DNA of 60,328 bases from Candidatus Melainabacteria bacterium (GCA_003153555.1 PLZS01000041.1:1-60328); one strand, 5' to 3'. Counted from the first letter of the stretch, positions 25,007 to 34,005 are shown. Numbers and translations are program-made. Notes: generated from the letters alone by a model not told the origin.

Positions 25007-25285
25007 CTATAACAAATAGAAACTTAGTCCTTGACTCATGGCAAGGTTTCTCAGCGAGGTTTGCTCATGCTCAGTGTGGCATTGCGGCTCGATAAGCACC
25101 CCGACTAACGAGGCATCGGAGAGGCGAATCTGCTTGTAAACGAGCATCGCGATTTTCGACCTGATCTGGTCGTCGACCAAAAATTCTTGCAGCGTGTGTC
25201 CAGGTCTATATTGTTCAATCCAGTTCCGCATGTTCTGCAGAAGCCCGGACTGCGAACCTGGTACAACTCCCAAAATGACTGGCAT
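25007..25285 (-). CDS. hypothetical small protein
   Basis: Seen: 92 aa from ATG 25285, chosen because AGGAG lies 8 nt upstream; a longer frame to 25363 would overlap the gene before it. It begins MPVILGVVPGSQSGLLQ, has a helical middle (IRSKIAMLVYKQIRLSD), and ends SLRNLAMSQGLSFYLL. No known motif. It lies 22 bp downstream of another small gene on the same strand; the two are probably an operon. Confidence 0.6.
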   Translation of the reverse strand: MPVILGVVPGSQSGLLQNMRNWIEQYRPGHTLQEFLVDDQIRSKIAMLVYKQIRLSDASLVGVLIEPQCHTEHEQTSLRNLAMSQGLSFYLL

Positions 25286-25307
25286 CGAATTTACTCCTGA
25301 TACAAAG

Positions 25308-25634
25308 TTAGCTGTCAACGGACTTGGACAGATGCTCTTTAATCCGCGCAGCCTCGTCAGCACGTAACGCGCTGTTCGTTAGTTTACCGAAAAGCCAGCC
25401 CTTTAGTTGCTGCTTTTCTGATTCGTTTATGGAACTCTCGCGAATTCGGTCCTTGAACCAAAACAAAAACTCCTCAACGTCTGTCGGTTTGCGCATTATC
25501 TGCCGCTCGATTGCTCCGTTCTCCCTGTGTGTCAACCATTGCACAAATTCTTTGATTTCACCAGCGGAAAGACGGGCCTCCGCTATGTGGTCGGCAAGCC
25601 ATTTATTCAGTTCTGTGCTTGCCGTGTGGTTCAT
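25308..25634 (-). CDS. hypothetical small helical protein
   Basis: Seen: 108 aa from ATG 25634 (TTG 25643 is an alternative; GGAG precedes the ATG closely). Three similar helical segments are visible: LNKWLADHIAEARLSAGEIKEF, EEFLFWFKDRIRESSINESE and LKGWLFGKLTNSALRADEAAR. Each has a W(L/F) followed by a charged helix, so it may be three repeats of a ~35-residue unit. No known family. First gene of a two-gene operon with 25007. Confidence 0.6.
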   Translation of the reverse strand: MNHTASTELNKWLADHIAEARLSAGEIKEFVQWLTHRENGAIERQIMRKPTDVEEFLFWFKDRIRESSINESEKQQLKGWLFGKLTNSALRADEAARIKEHLSKSVDS

Positions 25635-25824
25635 GGACTCCAAAATTAGTATTTCACTTCTTTCTCGCTATACCCAGAACATTAAGCGCTCCAACCCTCA
25701 CAGGGTATGTAAAAATTGAGGTTGTCATGATTTTCGGTTCAATAGCGCCATCGGAAGGCATTCGCCCGATATTCGGATTTTTGTGGCGCCAGGAAAAAGT
25801 AGAACGTATATATAAGATGTAATA

Positions 25825-25858
25825 GCGAACGACTGTTGGGATGATTCGCGAACGACTG
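25825..25858. promoter_or_regulatory. 11-bp direct repeat upstream of a secreted protein gene
   Basis: Seen: GCGAACGACTG at 25825-25835 and again at 25848-25858, 23 bp apart, ending about 22 bp before the ATG at 25881. TATATAAGAT at ~25808 could be a -10 region. The arrangement suggests a regulator binding as a tandem dimer, or a small RNA-like leader. The rest of 25635-25880 shows nothing else. Confidence 0.35.
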
Positions 25859-25880
25859 ATAATTATTTTTTGGTGCACGA

Positions 25881-26420
25881 ATGCTGACAAAGTACTTTCC
25901 AATTTGGCTTATGGTCTTGACTATTATTGGCGTCACTCTCCTGGATTTACCAATGCCTCCTTGCCAAGCGCAGGGGGGTATGGCATTGGGTCAGCAAGAT
26001 TTGATCAGACAAGTGCGGGAAGCTGCTGCGGCGATGCGCCAGTATCGACTCACCCACGACCACTTTCCTCAGCTGCAACCAGAACTCGATGACACACTGA
26101 TGACCGTGTTTAAACGTGTAAGCATGACTCCGGGAAACACCACGATCGTTCCTCAGAGTCGAAACAATTATCGAATCTATTATCAATTTGCCATTGCAAT
26201 GGACCCGAGCATTCGCAGCTTGCCGCTGGTCAATGGGCAGGTTGTCAAATTCCCGAACTCCTGGAATGCTCCAGCGGGTTCAATCGTGCTGCTTAGTGAT
26301 GGACAAAATCAATTCGTCGCTTGGGCTGCAGGGCAGGATGGCACACCCATCAGTGATCCAACTACCAACATTCCGCTGATTATCTATGAAACAATTGATC
26401 CAACACCTGCCGCTGATTGA
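25881..26420 (+). CDS. secreted hypothetical protein
   Basis: Seen: 179 aa with a signal peptide (MLTKYFPIWLMVLTIIGVTLLDLPMPPCQA, probable cleavage after CQA). The mature N-terminus contains IRQVREAAAAMRQYRLTHDHFP, a helix followed by FP as in type II pseudopilin-like or minor-pilin-like proteins, but without a prepilin peptidase site. The rest is strand-rich (GSIVLLSDGQNQFVAWAAGQDG). Function unknown. A direct repeat precedes the gene. Confidence 0.6.
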   Translation: MLTKYFPIWLMVLTIIGVTLLDLPMPPCQAQGGMALGQQDLIRQVREAAAAMRQYRLTHDHFPQLQPELDDTLMTVFKRVSMTPGNTTIVPQSRNNYRIYYQFAIAMDPSIRSLPLVNGQVVKFPNSWNAPAGSIVLLSDGQNQFVAWAAGQDGTPISDPTTNIPLIIYETIDPTPAAD

Positions 26421-26499
26421 TGGCACTGTATATGGTGCCGGTAGAACGTAGCTCGGATTTTTCTTACCTTGAAGATCACATCTACCTAACGCCGGTACT

Positions 26500-26525
26500 G
26501 AAATGAGCGCGGATTTTCAATCCGC
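26500..26525 (-). repeat. REP-like palindrome (copy B)
   Basis: Seen: GAAATGAGC followed by GCGGATT-TTC-AATCCGC (26509-26525). Reverse-complemented, it matches copies A and D: GCGG stem then GCGCTC(C)ATTTC. Confidence 0.6.
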
Positions 26526-26545
26526 CCCGAACGGAAGAGGATGAT

Positions 26546-26971
26546 ATGACGCGGGATGATCAACTGAAGCTAGTCGCCGACTTTATTAGGGCCCATACGC
26601 TGGCCGTGGTATCAAGCATTTGGCAAGGAAAGCCCCAATCAGCGGTCGTAGTTTTTTCTCAACGAGGGGATGTTGAGCTGATATTTGGTACTAACAACGA
26701 CACTAGGAAATATCGAAACCTAAAGGCGGATCCGCATTGTGCCGTCGTTGTCGGTTGGGATGAGAACATTACAGTTCAGTATGAAGGAGTTGCGTCTGAA
26801 GTCAGTCAGGAGGATTTCGCGAGATACAGGGAAATCCATCTAGAGAAAAATCCTGGATGTGCGATGTATGCATATCTTGATACGCAGCGGTATTTCAAGT
26901 TGACTCCTCTCTGGATCCGCTACAGCGATTTCTCACAAAATCCCGAGTTCATTTTCGAATTGGTCTTCTAG
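26546..26971 (+). CDS. pyridoxamine-5'-phosphate-oxidase-like flavin-binding protein
   Basis: Seen: 141 aa starting at ATG 26546 behind GAGGA. The split-barrel pattern of PNPOx-like proteins is clear: a helix (LVADFIRAHTLAVVSSIW), strands with GKPQSAVVVFSQ, VELIFGTNNDTRKYRNLKAD then CAVVVGWDE, and VQYEGVASEVS. The TRKYRNLK.D segment corresponds to the phosphate-contacting T..K..NL of the family. Such proteins bind FMN, F420 or haem; which one, and whether the protein is an enzyme, cannot be told. Single gene. Confidence 0.78.
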   Translation: MTRDDQLKLVADFIRAHTLAVVSSIWQGKPQSAVVVFSQRGDVELIFGTNNDTRKYRNLKADPHCAVVVGWDENITVQYEGVASEVSQEDFARYREIHLEKNPGCAMYAYLDTQRYFKLTPLWIRYSDFSQNPEFIFELVF

Positions 26972-27018
26972 GCGACGAAGAACCCGGAGGGATGACTAGG
27001 TCTTTGTCATAGGAGGCA

Positions 27019-27147
27019 TTAGCGATGCACTTTCTGGGCAAGAACTCTTGCTTCATTGTAGATCTGATTGGCTTTCGCTTCTTGTTTGGAATCGTTCAAC
27101 ATCTGTCCATAACTTTCTAAAGCAGCGATGGTATCAGCTGTGATCAT
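27019..27147 (-). pseudogene. C-terminal fragment of a TPR protein
   Basis: Seen: a 42-codon minus frame, ALESYGQMLNDSKQEAKANQ then NEARVLAQKVHR. This matches the typical end of kinesin-light-chain-type TPR proteins (LLESYA..L...GR..EA....ARA). An in-frame stop lies just upstream of the ATG, so only the last TPR remains. Probably a gene remnant; the remainder of 26972-27192 shows no gene. Confidence 0.4.
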
Positions 27148-27192
27148 GGACTAAAATCAGAAAACGAACTATGAAAACTGCGGAGGCTAGTT

Positions 27193-27666
27193 ATGAAAAC
27201 ATGCAAGAAGTTTTTTTATTGTTTGATCATTTCATTGATAGCTGCGCTATCTATGGGGGATTTTGCAATGGCAATCGATAAGGTTCCAGTTGACGTATCA
27301 ATTATTCAACTCATTGCTAATCCCGAAAAGTATCACGATAGATTTGTCAGGGTTGAGGGCTACTTGCACAATAAATTTGAGGACAGCGGTTTGTACTTGT
27401 CGAAGGAAGATGCCGATCACCTTGTTGGACGAAACTCGCTCTGGATCACGTACGACGACAAGCAAAGGATAAATCTTCTAGGACTAAAAAAGAACCCTTC
27501 TTTGAGTTATTTCGATTGCAAGATGGTTCTGTTGGAAGGTACATTTAACAAAGATTCAAATGGACATAGGGGAATGTTTGCAGGCGAACTCAGTCATGTA
27601 TCTAGAGTGCTTGAGTTGACCCGCTGGTACGATGGTTCAACTGATCTGACGAAGCCAAAAAAATAG
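27193..27666 (+). CDS. secreted OB-fold-like protein
   Basis: Seen: 157 aa, ATG 27193 behind GGAGG. Signal peptide ~1-27 (FFYCLIISLIAALSMGDFAMA). The mature protein has VSIIQLIANPEKYHDRFVRV, EGYLHNKFEDSGLYLS, SLWITYDD and VLLEGTFNKDSNGH, followed by FAGELSHVSRV. That is the strand pattern of small periplasmic OB-fold proteins in which 'P.KY....V.V.GYL' opens the barrel. Ligand unknown. The frame stays open past the TAG (see the next entry). Confidence 0.65.
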   Translation: MKTCKKFFYCLIISLIAALSMGDFAMAIDKVPVDVSIIQLIANPEKYHDRFVRVEGYLHNKFEDSGLYLSKEDADHLVGRNSLWITYDDKQRINLLGLKKNPSLSYFDCKMVLLEGTFNKDSNGHRGMFAGELSHVSRVLELTRWYDGSTDLTKPKK

Positions 27667-27812
27667 CCATATTTTCGTCTCATCCGCGCATTGGGGTATG
27701 TCTTCGATAGAGATTTCGACCGTGATGAGGACGGTATAAGCCGCCAGCCACGACTGGAACGGCGCATCCTGGTTAGGATATTCGCCACTACATTAGTCCC
27801 GGCACCTTGATT
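27667..27812 (+). other. open in-frame extension with an EF-hand-like stretch
   Basis: Seen: directly after the TAG at 27664-27666 the same frame continues for 48 codons as LIRALGYVFDRDFDRDEDGI and SRQPRLERRIL, ending at TGA. DRDFDRDEDG resembles a calcium-binding loop. It could be a gene remnant, a lost C-terminal domain, or chance. Confidence 0.25.
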
Positions 27813-27866
27813 GAATGGTTACCTTAATTGTATGCTCAGCGGTCAGATCCCTCTTGGACCAGTAAC

Positions 27867-29087
27867 ATGAACTTCTCTAAGAACTTTGCGACCATGCGTC
27901 GCCCGGCGCACTTTCTTATTGTTGGCGTCATAGCCACGTTCTGCTTAACGCTGACCCCCGCATTCTCCGCGCCCTCCGCCGTTCCCTCCGTACCTAAGGC
28001 AAATTCTTTTCAACAGTCCATTGCCCAACTGGAAGAAAAGCTCTATGAGCACAAATATCCAGCTGAATCCGATGAGGCAAGGCTGACCCGCATCGAGAAA
28101 TTTGTTTTTGGTGCCGCTCAAACTGGAACGACGGGCGCAAGACTTGAGCGATTGCAATCCTCAATAACTACTAACCCAGGTCCTTCAGTAGACAAAGCAG
28201 CCACTGCTGCCACTCCAACTAATGCGGCTTCCGCGCCAAGCGATGCAGTTACATCAACGCCCGCCTTCGACAGCGCTAATTATCCGCGCGTTACTGAACT
28301 AGAGCAAAATATGCTCAATACCACTTACGTTCATGAGCCGCTGCCTCAACGCTTGTCCAGACTTGAATCAAAAGCATTTGGCACGCCGTCGAAATCAAAT
28401 GACTTATGCGCGCGCGTAGATAATCTGGATGAGTACGCAGAAACGCATCAAATTTTCAAAAACCACCAAGACCCACTCGCGAGTGGACCCTTAGCGTCAT
28501 CTTCAAGTCGGTCTGGAATATTCAGCAATTCAATGCTCGGAGGCAGAGGTTTTGCACCACCACCTACGAACAACTTTAGCGATATTGATGACGATGCTCC
28601 ACCTAGAGCTCCAGTAAATCCCTTTGTCACCGGTGTTAGTGGTACTGATCAACGCCTTTCTGCGATTGAAGAATTTGTATATGGACATAATTATGCCACC
28701 AGACCCGCTCAAGATCGCCTCGAGCGTTTGGAAAAACGTTTGGTGCCATATCAACATAATCTTGCGCAGAAAGATGTGACCTATCGGGTCAACAACCTGT
28801 GGAATATTCTCAACGTCGCAAATACTCTGAAGAATGCTCCAACCGCTGCGCATCCGAGTAACACACCAGTCATTGCCGCTGCACCTCAGTCAAGCGAAAA
28901 TACAGATCACTCTGTTGGTGCGCCATCTCAATCCACTCTCCGACAAGCAACAGATGCTCACCATTCGTGGTTGCACCAACTAGGAAAGAGTCTTGGTTCG
29001 ACAAATGTTTCGAGCGGCGCTGCTAATGTTCCAGGTACTTATCCTCCAGACATGGGTCCCAAGCCTGGACATTTGTGGTTTCCTTGA
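27867..29087 (+). CDS. secreted protein with RL.RLE..VFG repeats
   Basis: Seen: 406 aa from ATG 27867; a TTG at 27828 is in frame but would push the signal peptide inward. Signal peptide ~10-35 (HFLIVGVIATFCLTLTPAFSA). Three ~32-residue repeats: IAQLEEKLYEHKYPAESDE then ARLTRIEKFVFG; VTELEQNMLNTTYVHE then RLSRLESKAFG; LSAIEEFVYGHNYATR then RLERLEKRLV. They are separated by Pro/Ser/Ala-rich linkers. This repeat class seems lineage-specific; function unknown, probably periplasmic or surface. Confidence 0.7.
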   Translation: MNFSKNFATMRRPAHFLIVGVIATFCLTLTPAFSAPSAVPSVPKANSFQQSIAQLEEKLYEHKYPAESDEARLTRIEKFVFGAAQTGTTGARLERLQSSITTNPGPSVDKAATAATPTNAASAPSDAVTSTPAFDSANYPRVTELEQNMLNTTYVHEPLPQRLSRLESKAFGTPSKSNDLCARVDNLDEYAETHQIFKNHQDPLASGPLASSSSRSGIFSNSMLGGRGFAPPPTNNFSDIDDDAPPRAPVNPFVTGVSGTDQRLSAIEEFVYGHNYATRPAQDRLERLEKRLVPYQHNLAQKDVTYRVNNLWNILNVANTLKNAPTAAHPSNTPVIAAAPQSSENTDHSVGAPSQSTLRQATDAHHSWLHQLGKSLGSTNVSSGAANVPGTYPPDMGPKPGHLWFP

Positions 29088-29202
29088 TTTCCTAGACACC
29101 TCTAAATGTTTAGATTTAGCATTGTAAAGTGATGAGAGCCACCGCTAAGTCCGCAGTTCTATGTGCTAGATCAAACTGAACGTTTAGTCAATTCGCCTAA
29201 AC

Positions 29203-30183
29203 TTATTCGCTCACGTCAGAATCGATCATTCGCATAAGATCTCGCAAATGGTGCGTCATCAGTTCGGTTACACCGGATAAGTCCAGAATCATATTGATTT
29301 CATCGCTTAAATCGTTAATCGTCATGCGTCTTCCAGCGCTTGCTGTTCCACAGACCATATCAATTTTTGCCGTCTCAAGCGCAGTGCCATGCGGCTCTAG
29401 AAAATGTAGGCTAACCCACCTCTCTTCCAATACTTGCACGCGAGTCTTCGTTGGATGTTCCATCGACGTACCATGCAAAAAACGCCAAACGCTTTCAGGG
29501 TAGCTGGTTCGTGTATCTGTGGGGCGCCCGAACAGTTCAGCCAGAATAGTTGGAGTGCCTAGTCCTGCAGTTTTCCCGCCGCTGTTTTGTTTGAGCGCAT
29601 ACATAGACATGCTAGTTGAGACAACACCAGAAAGCATTTGATTGAGGTTGCCTGGAAACGGAGCAGCGCTTGTCGAAAAGCCCAGTGCAGAACCCACAGT
29701 GTTCAATGTGCCCGAGGCTATGAAGTTGCTGGCATTGTTTTTCTCAATACTGCGATCTCGCCGTGATATCAGGGATTCTCTTAAAAATTCCAATCGAGAC
29801 TGTTCGCGATTTGCTTCAGCTTGCACACTTGCAGCGTCAAAATAACTTTCCAAAATTGTCTCTTGAATTTTTTCTCGCAGCCAAGCAGTACGCTGACTAG
29901 TTGGACGTTGGGTGCCGTAAAGTTCTTTCAGCATAGAAAGAATTTCCAGTTGTTCAGCCATCTCGCGCGTGGAATCATCTAAAGATTCAATTTTGAAGTT
30001 GGTGAATAATTCACGCTTAGGGCGTTCGACCAATCTGCTTCCATTATCCACAGCCGAGTTGCTCATGCCCCTGGGTTGAATGCATACAGAGATGAAGACT
30101 GCCGCTGCTAAGCATCCAATCTTTTTGTAGCGACTATAAAAACGGACAAGCATATTTTTTGCCACCGCAAATACTGGACTCAC
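29203..30183 (-). CDS. membrane-associated hypothetical protein with coiled-coil region
   Basis: Seen: 326 aa. An N-terminal hydrophobic segment (~21-35, KIGCLAAAVFISVCIQP) could be a signal or anchor. Residues ~95-155 are a charged helix (WLREKIQETILESYFDAASV, NREQSRLEFLRESLISRRDR) likely to form a coiled coil. Next comes a Gly/Ser/Ala-rich segment (SGTLNTVGSALGFSTSAA) that could insert in a membrane, and a C-terminal ~110-residue domain (WVSLHFLEPHGTALETAKID, NDLSDEINMILDLSG). Family not recognised. Confidence 0.6.
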   Translation of the reverse strand: MSPVFAVAKNMLVRFYSRYKKIGCLAAAVFISVCIQPRGMSNSAVDNGSRLVERPKRELFTNFKIESLDDSTREMAEQLEILSMLKELYGTQRPTSQRTAWLREKIQETILESYFDAASVQAEANREQSRLEFLRESLISRRDRSIEKNNASNFIASGTLNTVGSALGFSTSAAPFPGNLNQMLSGVVSTSMSMYALKQNSGGKTAGLGTPTILAELFGRPTDTRTSYPESVWRFLHGTSMEHPTKTRVQVLEERWVSLHFLEPHGTALETAKIDMVCGTASAGRRMTINDLSDEINMILDLSGVTELMTHHLRDLMRMIDSDVSE

Positions 30184-30342
30184 AATTTGGATCTTATAGT
30201 TTAAGGCTGCACTAGTCTATGCAAATATAGCCGAGAATGCCGCTCGTTTTTTGACAAGAAATTCACACATAGGCAATTTCGCAGAGCCAGTGTCAAATGT
30301 ACAACATCAGAATAGTTCTTTGGCTGTGCAATTGGATATGAC

Positions 30343-31308
30343 CTATTCTGAAGTTTTTGGACTAAAGATCATTCGATGATGTGCCAAATCGTATGTGACT
30401 ACAAAATTGCGTAGAAATGAATCGCCGATCAACCCTTCATAGATAATTTTCTGAAATTGAACTCTTGGTTTTACCTGCCGAACATTCTTGGCTGCTGCCA
30501 GGAAAACATCTGCTGGAAGCGCACAGAAGTAGCGCACATAGGCGTGTCCCGTTTCGTCTTTACCGTGGACAATCTTCAAGTTTGGTGATGTAGTTGCGAT
30601 ACCAAAAGATTTCATATATCTTTGATTTAGGATCAAGCAACCGCTCCCAGTGTCAACCTCGACTAGCGCGGATTTACCATTTGAAAATTTTACAGGTAAC
30701 GTGATACCAGTTTCAATACCATGCTTGTCGTGGATATTCACTGGTACTGCAGTGCCTGTGCTTAATCGCCTTTCAACGGATAGTTGGTCCTCGATAATCA
30801 GTTTCTTGCTTCCATAGTCGAGTGTAAATGGAGTGTTTCTGAAAAAGTTGAGAGAAACAAATCCCTCGATTTTCTTGAACGTTGGCTCCTTAGGAAAAAA
30901 TTCGTCCAAGTTAAGTATCGCCGTTGGAATTTTCGTGCCAATACAATTTCCTATCTGCAAAGATGGAACCGACGTCATGGGCATACTTAATTTTTGTCCA
31001 GACATGCGGCGACCGCTGTGTTGACCACCCACTTTACAGCCGAGTTTTTGAGCCAACGTCTTTGAAATCACGTTAACACCAACTCCGGTATCCAAAATAA
31101 CGAAGGACTCTTGATCACTTATTTGTGCGGGAACCACAAGAATATGGTCTGCTACATATTCGAACGGAACCTCAGTTCGTGCACGTTCGTAGGATAAAGC
31201 TTGTGAAGACGAAGTAATTAGAAGAAAGCCGACTGACCAAACCATACGGTCGCATTCGTTTTGCAATCTCAAGAATCGCTGCTGATTACGAGCCGTTGAA
31301 TCGAGCAT
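30343..31308 (-). CDS. secreted retropepsin-like aspartic protease with two DTG motifs
   Basis: Seen: 321 aa. A signal-like segment lies at ~22-39 (MVWSVGFLLITSSSQALS); the real start may be 31245. Two protease halves follow: DTGVG at D73 in FVILDTGVGVNVISKTLAQ, and DTGSG at D219 in LVEVDTGSGCLILN. Each is preceded by strands and followed by hydrophobic residues, as in PF13650/PF13975 domains. Pepsin-type enzymes need two such Asp; here both are in one chain, so a single-chain active site is possible. Likely periplasmic. Substrate unknown. Confidence 0.78.
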   Translation of the reverse strand: MLDSTARNQQRFLRLQNECDRMVWSVGFLLITSSSQALSYERARTEVPFEYVADHILVVPAQISDQESFVILDTGVGVNVISKTLAQKLGCKVGGQHSGRRMSGQKLSMPMTSVPSLQIGNCIGTKIPTAILNLDEFFPKEPTFKKIEGFVSLNFFRNTPFTLDYGSKKLIIEDQLSVERRLSTGTAVPVNIHDKHGIETGITLPVKFSNGKSALVEVDTGSGCLILNQRYMKSFGIATTSPNLKIVHGKDETGHAYVRYFCALPADVFLAAAKNVRQVKPRVQFQKIIYEGLIGDSFLRNFVVTYDLAHHRMIFSPKTSE

Positions 31309-31520
31309 ATTTCACTTTTAACCAATAAGCTACATAGTAAACCAGCATAGGACTTCATAGCTTCATTGTGGATTGCCCGTTTGCGGTGACGATCTGCTCG
31401 TGTGGTACAAGTTTGTAGCCTGATGTAGTAGCATGTTCACCTGTCGTAGAAACAAGTGTCTCTCAGGCACTCGTTAAGGATTCAACGCAAGGTATGCGAA
31501 GCAGCGAGGAAAAGTACCGA

Positions 31521-32486
31521 ATGATTGCTCAAAAATGTCACAGATTCGCAGTTGTCGCGTTATCTCTTGGAATCGTGTTTGTCAGTGTGTCTCCGATGTC
31601 GCTAGCTGCAAAGAAGGAAAAGCACTCCAGTAAGAAGAGCAAGCAGTCGGAAGTTGTAATTACCTCAGATGGTGATCCTAAATCCATCGTCGCTTCCCAA
31701 GTCTCGTTGCTGCCTAAATATTTGGCAGATGGAAGCCCCATCAAATTAGCCGCACTTTGGACGGTCAATGGAACTTATACAGATGAAGATGGTGCGCAGT
31801 TCAGAGGACGTGCGGCGCTCGAAAAACGATTTACGGAAGTATTTGCTGAGACCGGTAAGCAGCTCGTTGAGTTTGTTCCCAGCCCTGTTCAACTGCTTTC
31901 AGATACAGTCGCGTTGGCGGAAGGTGTGGTGCGTCGCAACGAAGGGGCTGGAGCCAAACCGCAAACTCGCTATTCAATAGTTCTTGTCAAACAAGATGGA
32001 AATTGGTTGATTTCCAGCGCTACTGAAACACCGTTCATAGCAGATGAAAATGTCAATCCGCTTCATGACCTTTCGTGGCTTGTAGGCGAATGGTCAGCTG
32101 AACGCGATGGCAAATCAATCCGGATGAAAGCTGAGTGGGCTGCGAACAAAAAATTCATCACTTGCAAATACGAAACCAAACAATCAGCTGACGCAGCTCC
32201 ACTGGAAAGTCGAGAAGTAATTGGTTGGGATCCGCGTATAGGACAGCCTGTTTCCTGGCACTTTGACGCAACCGGTGGATTCGGGCATGGAGACTGGTCT
32301 AGAGAGAACAGTAACTGGCTCGTTAAGGCGATTGGAGTTGATCAAGATGGCAGCACAACGGTTGCGACAGATGTTTTATCACTCACTACTCCCGACACGT
32401 TCTCGTGGCAATCAGTTGATCGATCCGTAGACGGAGTTGCATACAACGATTCGGCACCCTTGAAAGTTGTGCGCGTGGCAAAGTAA
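31521..32486 (+). CDS. secreted NTF2-like (SnoaL/SgcJ-type) protein
   Basis: Seen: 321 aa from ATG 31521 (ATG 31494 in frame). GAGGA lies about 10 nt upstream and the signal peptide (RFAVVALSLGIVFVSVSPMSLA) fits this start better. Residues ~60-175 are NTF2-like: ALWTVNGTYTDEDGAQFRGR, ALEKRFTEVF, VALAEGVVR and YSIVLVKQDGNWLISSATET, the pattern of DUF4440/SgcJ domains. The C-terminal half (LSWLVGEWSA, WAANKKFITCKYET, VIGWDPRIGQPVSWHFD) resembles lipocalin-like DUF1579-type domains. Ligand unknown. Confidence 0.72.
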   Translation: MIAQKCHRFAVVALSLGIVFVSVSPMSLAAKKEKHSSKKSKQSEVVITSDGDPKSIVASQVSLLPKYLADGSPIKLAALWTVNGTYTDEDGAQFRGRAALEKRFTEVFAETGKQLVEFVPSPVQLLSDTVALAEGVVRRNEGAGAKPQTRYSIVLVKQDGNWLISSATETPFIADENVNPLHDLSWLVGEWSAERDGKSIRMKAEWAANKKFITCKYETKQSADAAPLESREVIGWDPRIGQPVSWHFDATGGFGHGDWSRENSNWLVKAIGVDQDGSTTVATDVLSLTTPDTFSWQSVDRSVDGVAYNDSAPLKVVRVAK

Positions 32487-32514
32487 GCAGAAATTTTCAG
32501 CAAAGGTGTCTGAA

Positions 32515-34005
32515 GTGAAGACTAAAAAAATAGAAGTCGTTCTAGCGTTAATCTTGAGTTCACTGTTGGCGGTGCCCGCATACGCACGAGGCTTTGGTGG
32601 CGGTGGCGGCGGACGAAGTTTTGGTGGCGGTGGCGGTGGACGAAGTTTTGGTGGCGGCGGACGAAGTTTTGGTGGCGGCGGCGGATTTGGTGGGCACTCG
32701 GCAGGGCACAATCTTGGTGGCGGAGGCGGATTCGCTGGCGGTGGTGGATTTGGTGGAAACAAAGGTTTCGGTGGCGGTGGATCAGGCTTCGGCGGAAACA
32801 AAGGTTTCGGTGGCGGTGGATCTGGCTTCGGCGGAGACAAAGGTTTTGGTGGCGGTGGAGCTGGATTCGCTGGCAATAAAGGTTTCGGCGGCGCATCTGG
32901 CTTTGGCGGAGACAAAGGTTTTGGTAACGGAGCAGGTTTCGGCGGAGACAAAGGTCTTGGTAACAGACCGGGCTTCGATGGATTTGGTCAAGGCGGATTT
33001 GGCGAGCATGGTGGAATGGCAAACCATCCCAACTATGGCAGCCACTTTCCAACTGATGGTGGCTTCGGTGGCATTTCAGGCAACATGAATAAAACGCCAC
33101 ATAACTTGAATCAAAATCAATTGAATAATCAAGGTAAAAATATTCGCAATTCATTCAATGGCGATTCTGTCAATAACGTCAACGTCAACCACTACGGTGC
33201 TAACGGTGCGTATGGAGGCTACCACGGTTATGGTGCAGGTTACGCACATGGGTATGCTAATGGTGCCTACCATGGTTCTTGGGGATACCCTGGAGCATGG
33301 GGATGTCCCGGTTGGTCGTCAGGCGCAGCATGGACCTTTATGGGTGTTTCGACACTTACATCGTTTCTAGGCTTGGGAATGATCGCTGCTGCCAGTCACG
33401 GCAACGGTGGTGGCGGATCAAAAAATTCAAACAACACGACCAACGTCACGTATGAAGGTGACAACGTCTACGTTAACGGTCAACCTTCGGGAACCGCAGC
33501 TGAGTACTACCAGCAAGCGCAACAACTTGCTGGGCAAGCATCTGCTCAACCGAATTATCTGCAGCCGAATTACTCTTCCTACTATTCGGCGTTGCCCTCC
33601 GCGAATCCAGCATCCGCGAATCCAGCACCAGCTCAGGCAGATCCAAATGAGAAGTGGGAACCGCTCGGAGTTTTCGCACTAGCCGAGCCTGGGCAAACGA
33701 ATTCAAATATGTTGCTTCAGCTTGCAATAAATCAAAGCGGGATTGTAAGAGGTAACTACATGAACCAGCTCACCAACGAAAAGTCTCAAGTCTACGGTGC
33801 TTTGGATAAAAAGACTCAACGCATTTCTTGGACAATCGGGCAAAATAACACCACCGTATTTGATACTAGTTTGGCTACTCTTGTGCAAGACGACAGCCAA
33901 GTTCTGGTGCATTACGGACCAACAAACACTCAAGAAATGGCTCTAATTCGGGTATCGCAAAATCCTGATAATGCAGAGCCGGCATCAGCTCCATTGGCAA
34001 GCTAA
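32515..34005 (+). CDS. secreted glycine-rich repeat protein
   Basis: Seen: 496 aa from GTG 32515, supported by AAAGGTG just upstream and by a signal peptide that starts immediately (KTKKIEVVLALILSSLLAVPAYA). Residues ~25-165 are almost pure Gly/Phe repeats of the type GGGGSGFGG(N/D)KGFG. Then an Asn-rich part, a hydrophobic Gly-rich stretch (AAWTFMGVSTLTSFLGLGMIAAASHG), a segment NVTYEGDNVYVNGQPSGTAA, and a C-terminal ~130-residue globular domain (WEPLGVFALAEPGQ, LQLAINQSGIVRGNYMNQLT). The YEGD.VYVNGQ element recurs in bacterial Gly-rich secreted proteins. Probably surface-associated. Confidence 0.72.
   Translation: MKTKKIEVVLALILSSLLAVPAYARGFGGGGGGRSFGGGGGGRSFGGGGRSFGGGGGFGGHSAGHNLGGGGGFAGGGGFGGNKGFGGGGSGFGGNKGFGGGGSGFGGDKGFGGGGAGFAGNKGFGGASGFGGDKGFGNGAGFGGDKGLGNRPGFDGFGQGGFGEHGGMANHPNYGSHFPTDGGFGGISGNMNKTPHNLNQNQLNNQGKNIRNSFNGDSVNNVNVNHYGANGAYGGYHGYGAGYAHGYANGAYHGSWGYPGAWGCPGWSSGAAWTFMGVSTLTSFLGLGMIAAASHGNGGGGSKNSNNTTNVTYEGDNVYVNGQPSGTAAEYYQQAQQLAGQASAQPNYLQPNYSSYYSALPSANPASANPAPAQADPNEKWEPLGVFALAEPGQTNSNMLLQLAINQSGIVRGNYMNQLTNEKSQVYGALDKKTQRISWTIGQNNTTVFDTSLATLVQDDSQVLVHYGPTNTQEMALIRVSQNPDNAEPASAPLAS
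32588..32970 (+). repeat. glycine-codon tandem repeat inside the secreted protein
   Basis: Seen: units such as TTTGGTGGCGGTGG(C/A) and the longer TCGGCGGAAACAAAGGTTTC/TCGGCGGAGACAAAGGTTTT repeat many times. Antisense frames through it look open and proline-rich but are artefacts of the repeat. Confidence 0.75.

Noticed and set aside
32412..32951. Long minus-strand proline-rich frame opposite the glycine-rich gene
   Set aside because: It is the antisense image of GGN-codon repeats (giving Pro codons); no ribosome-binding site, and the plus strand has a signal peptide and a proper gene structure.
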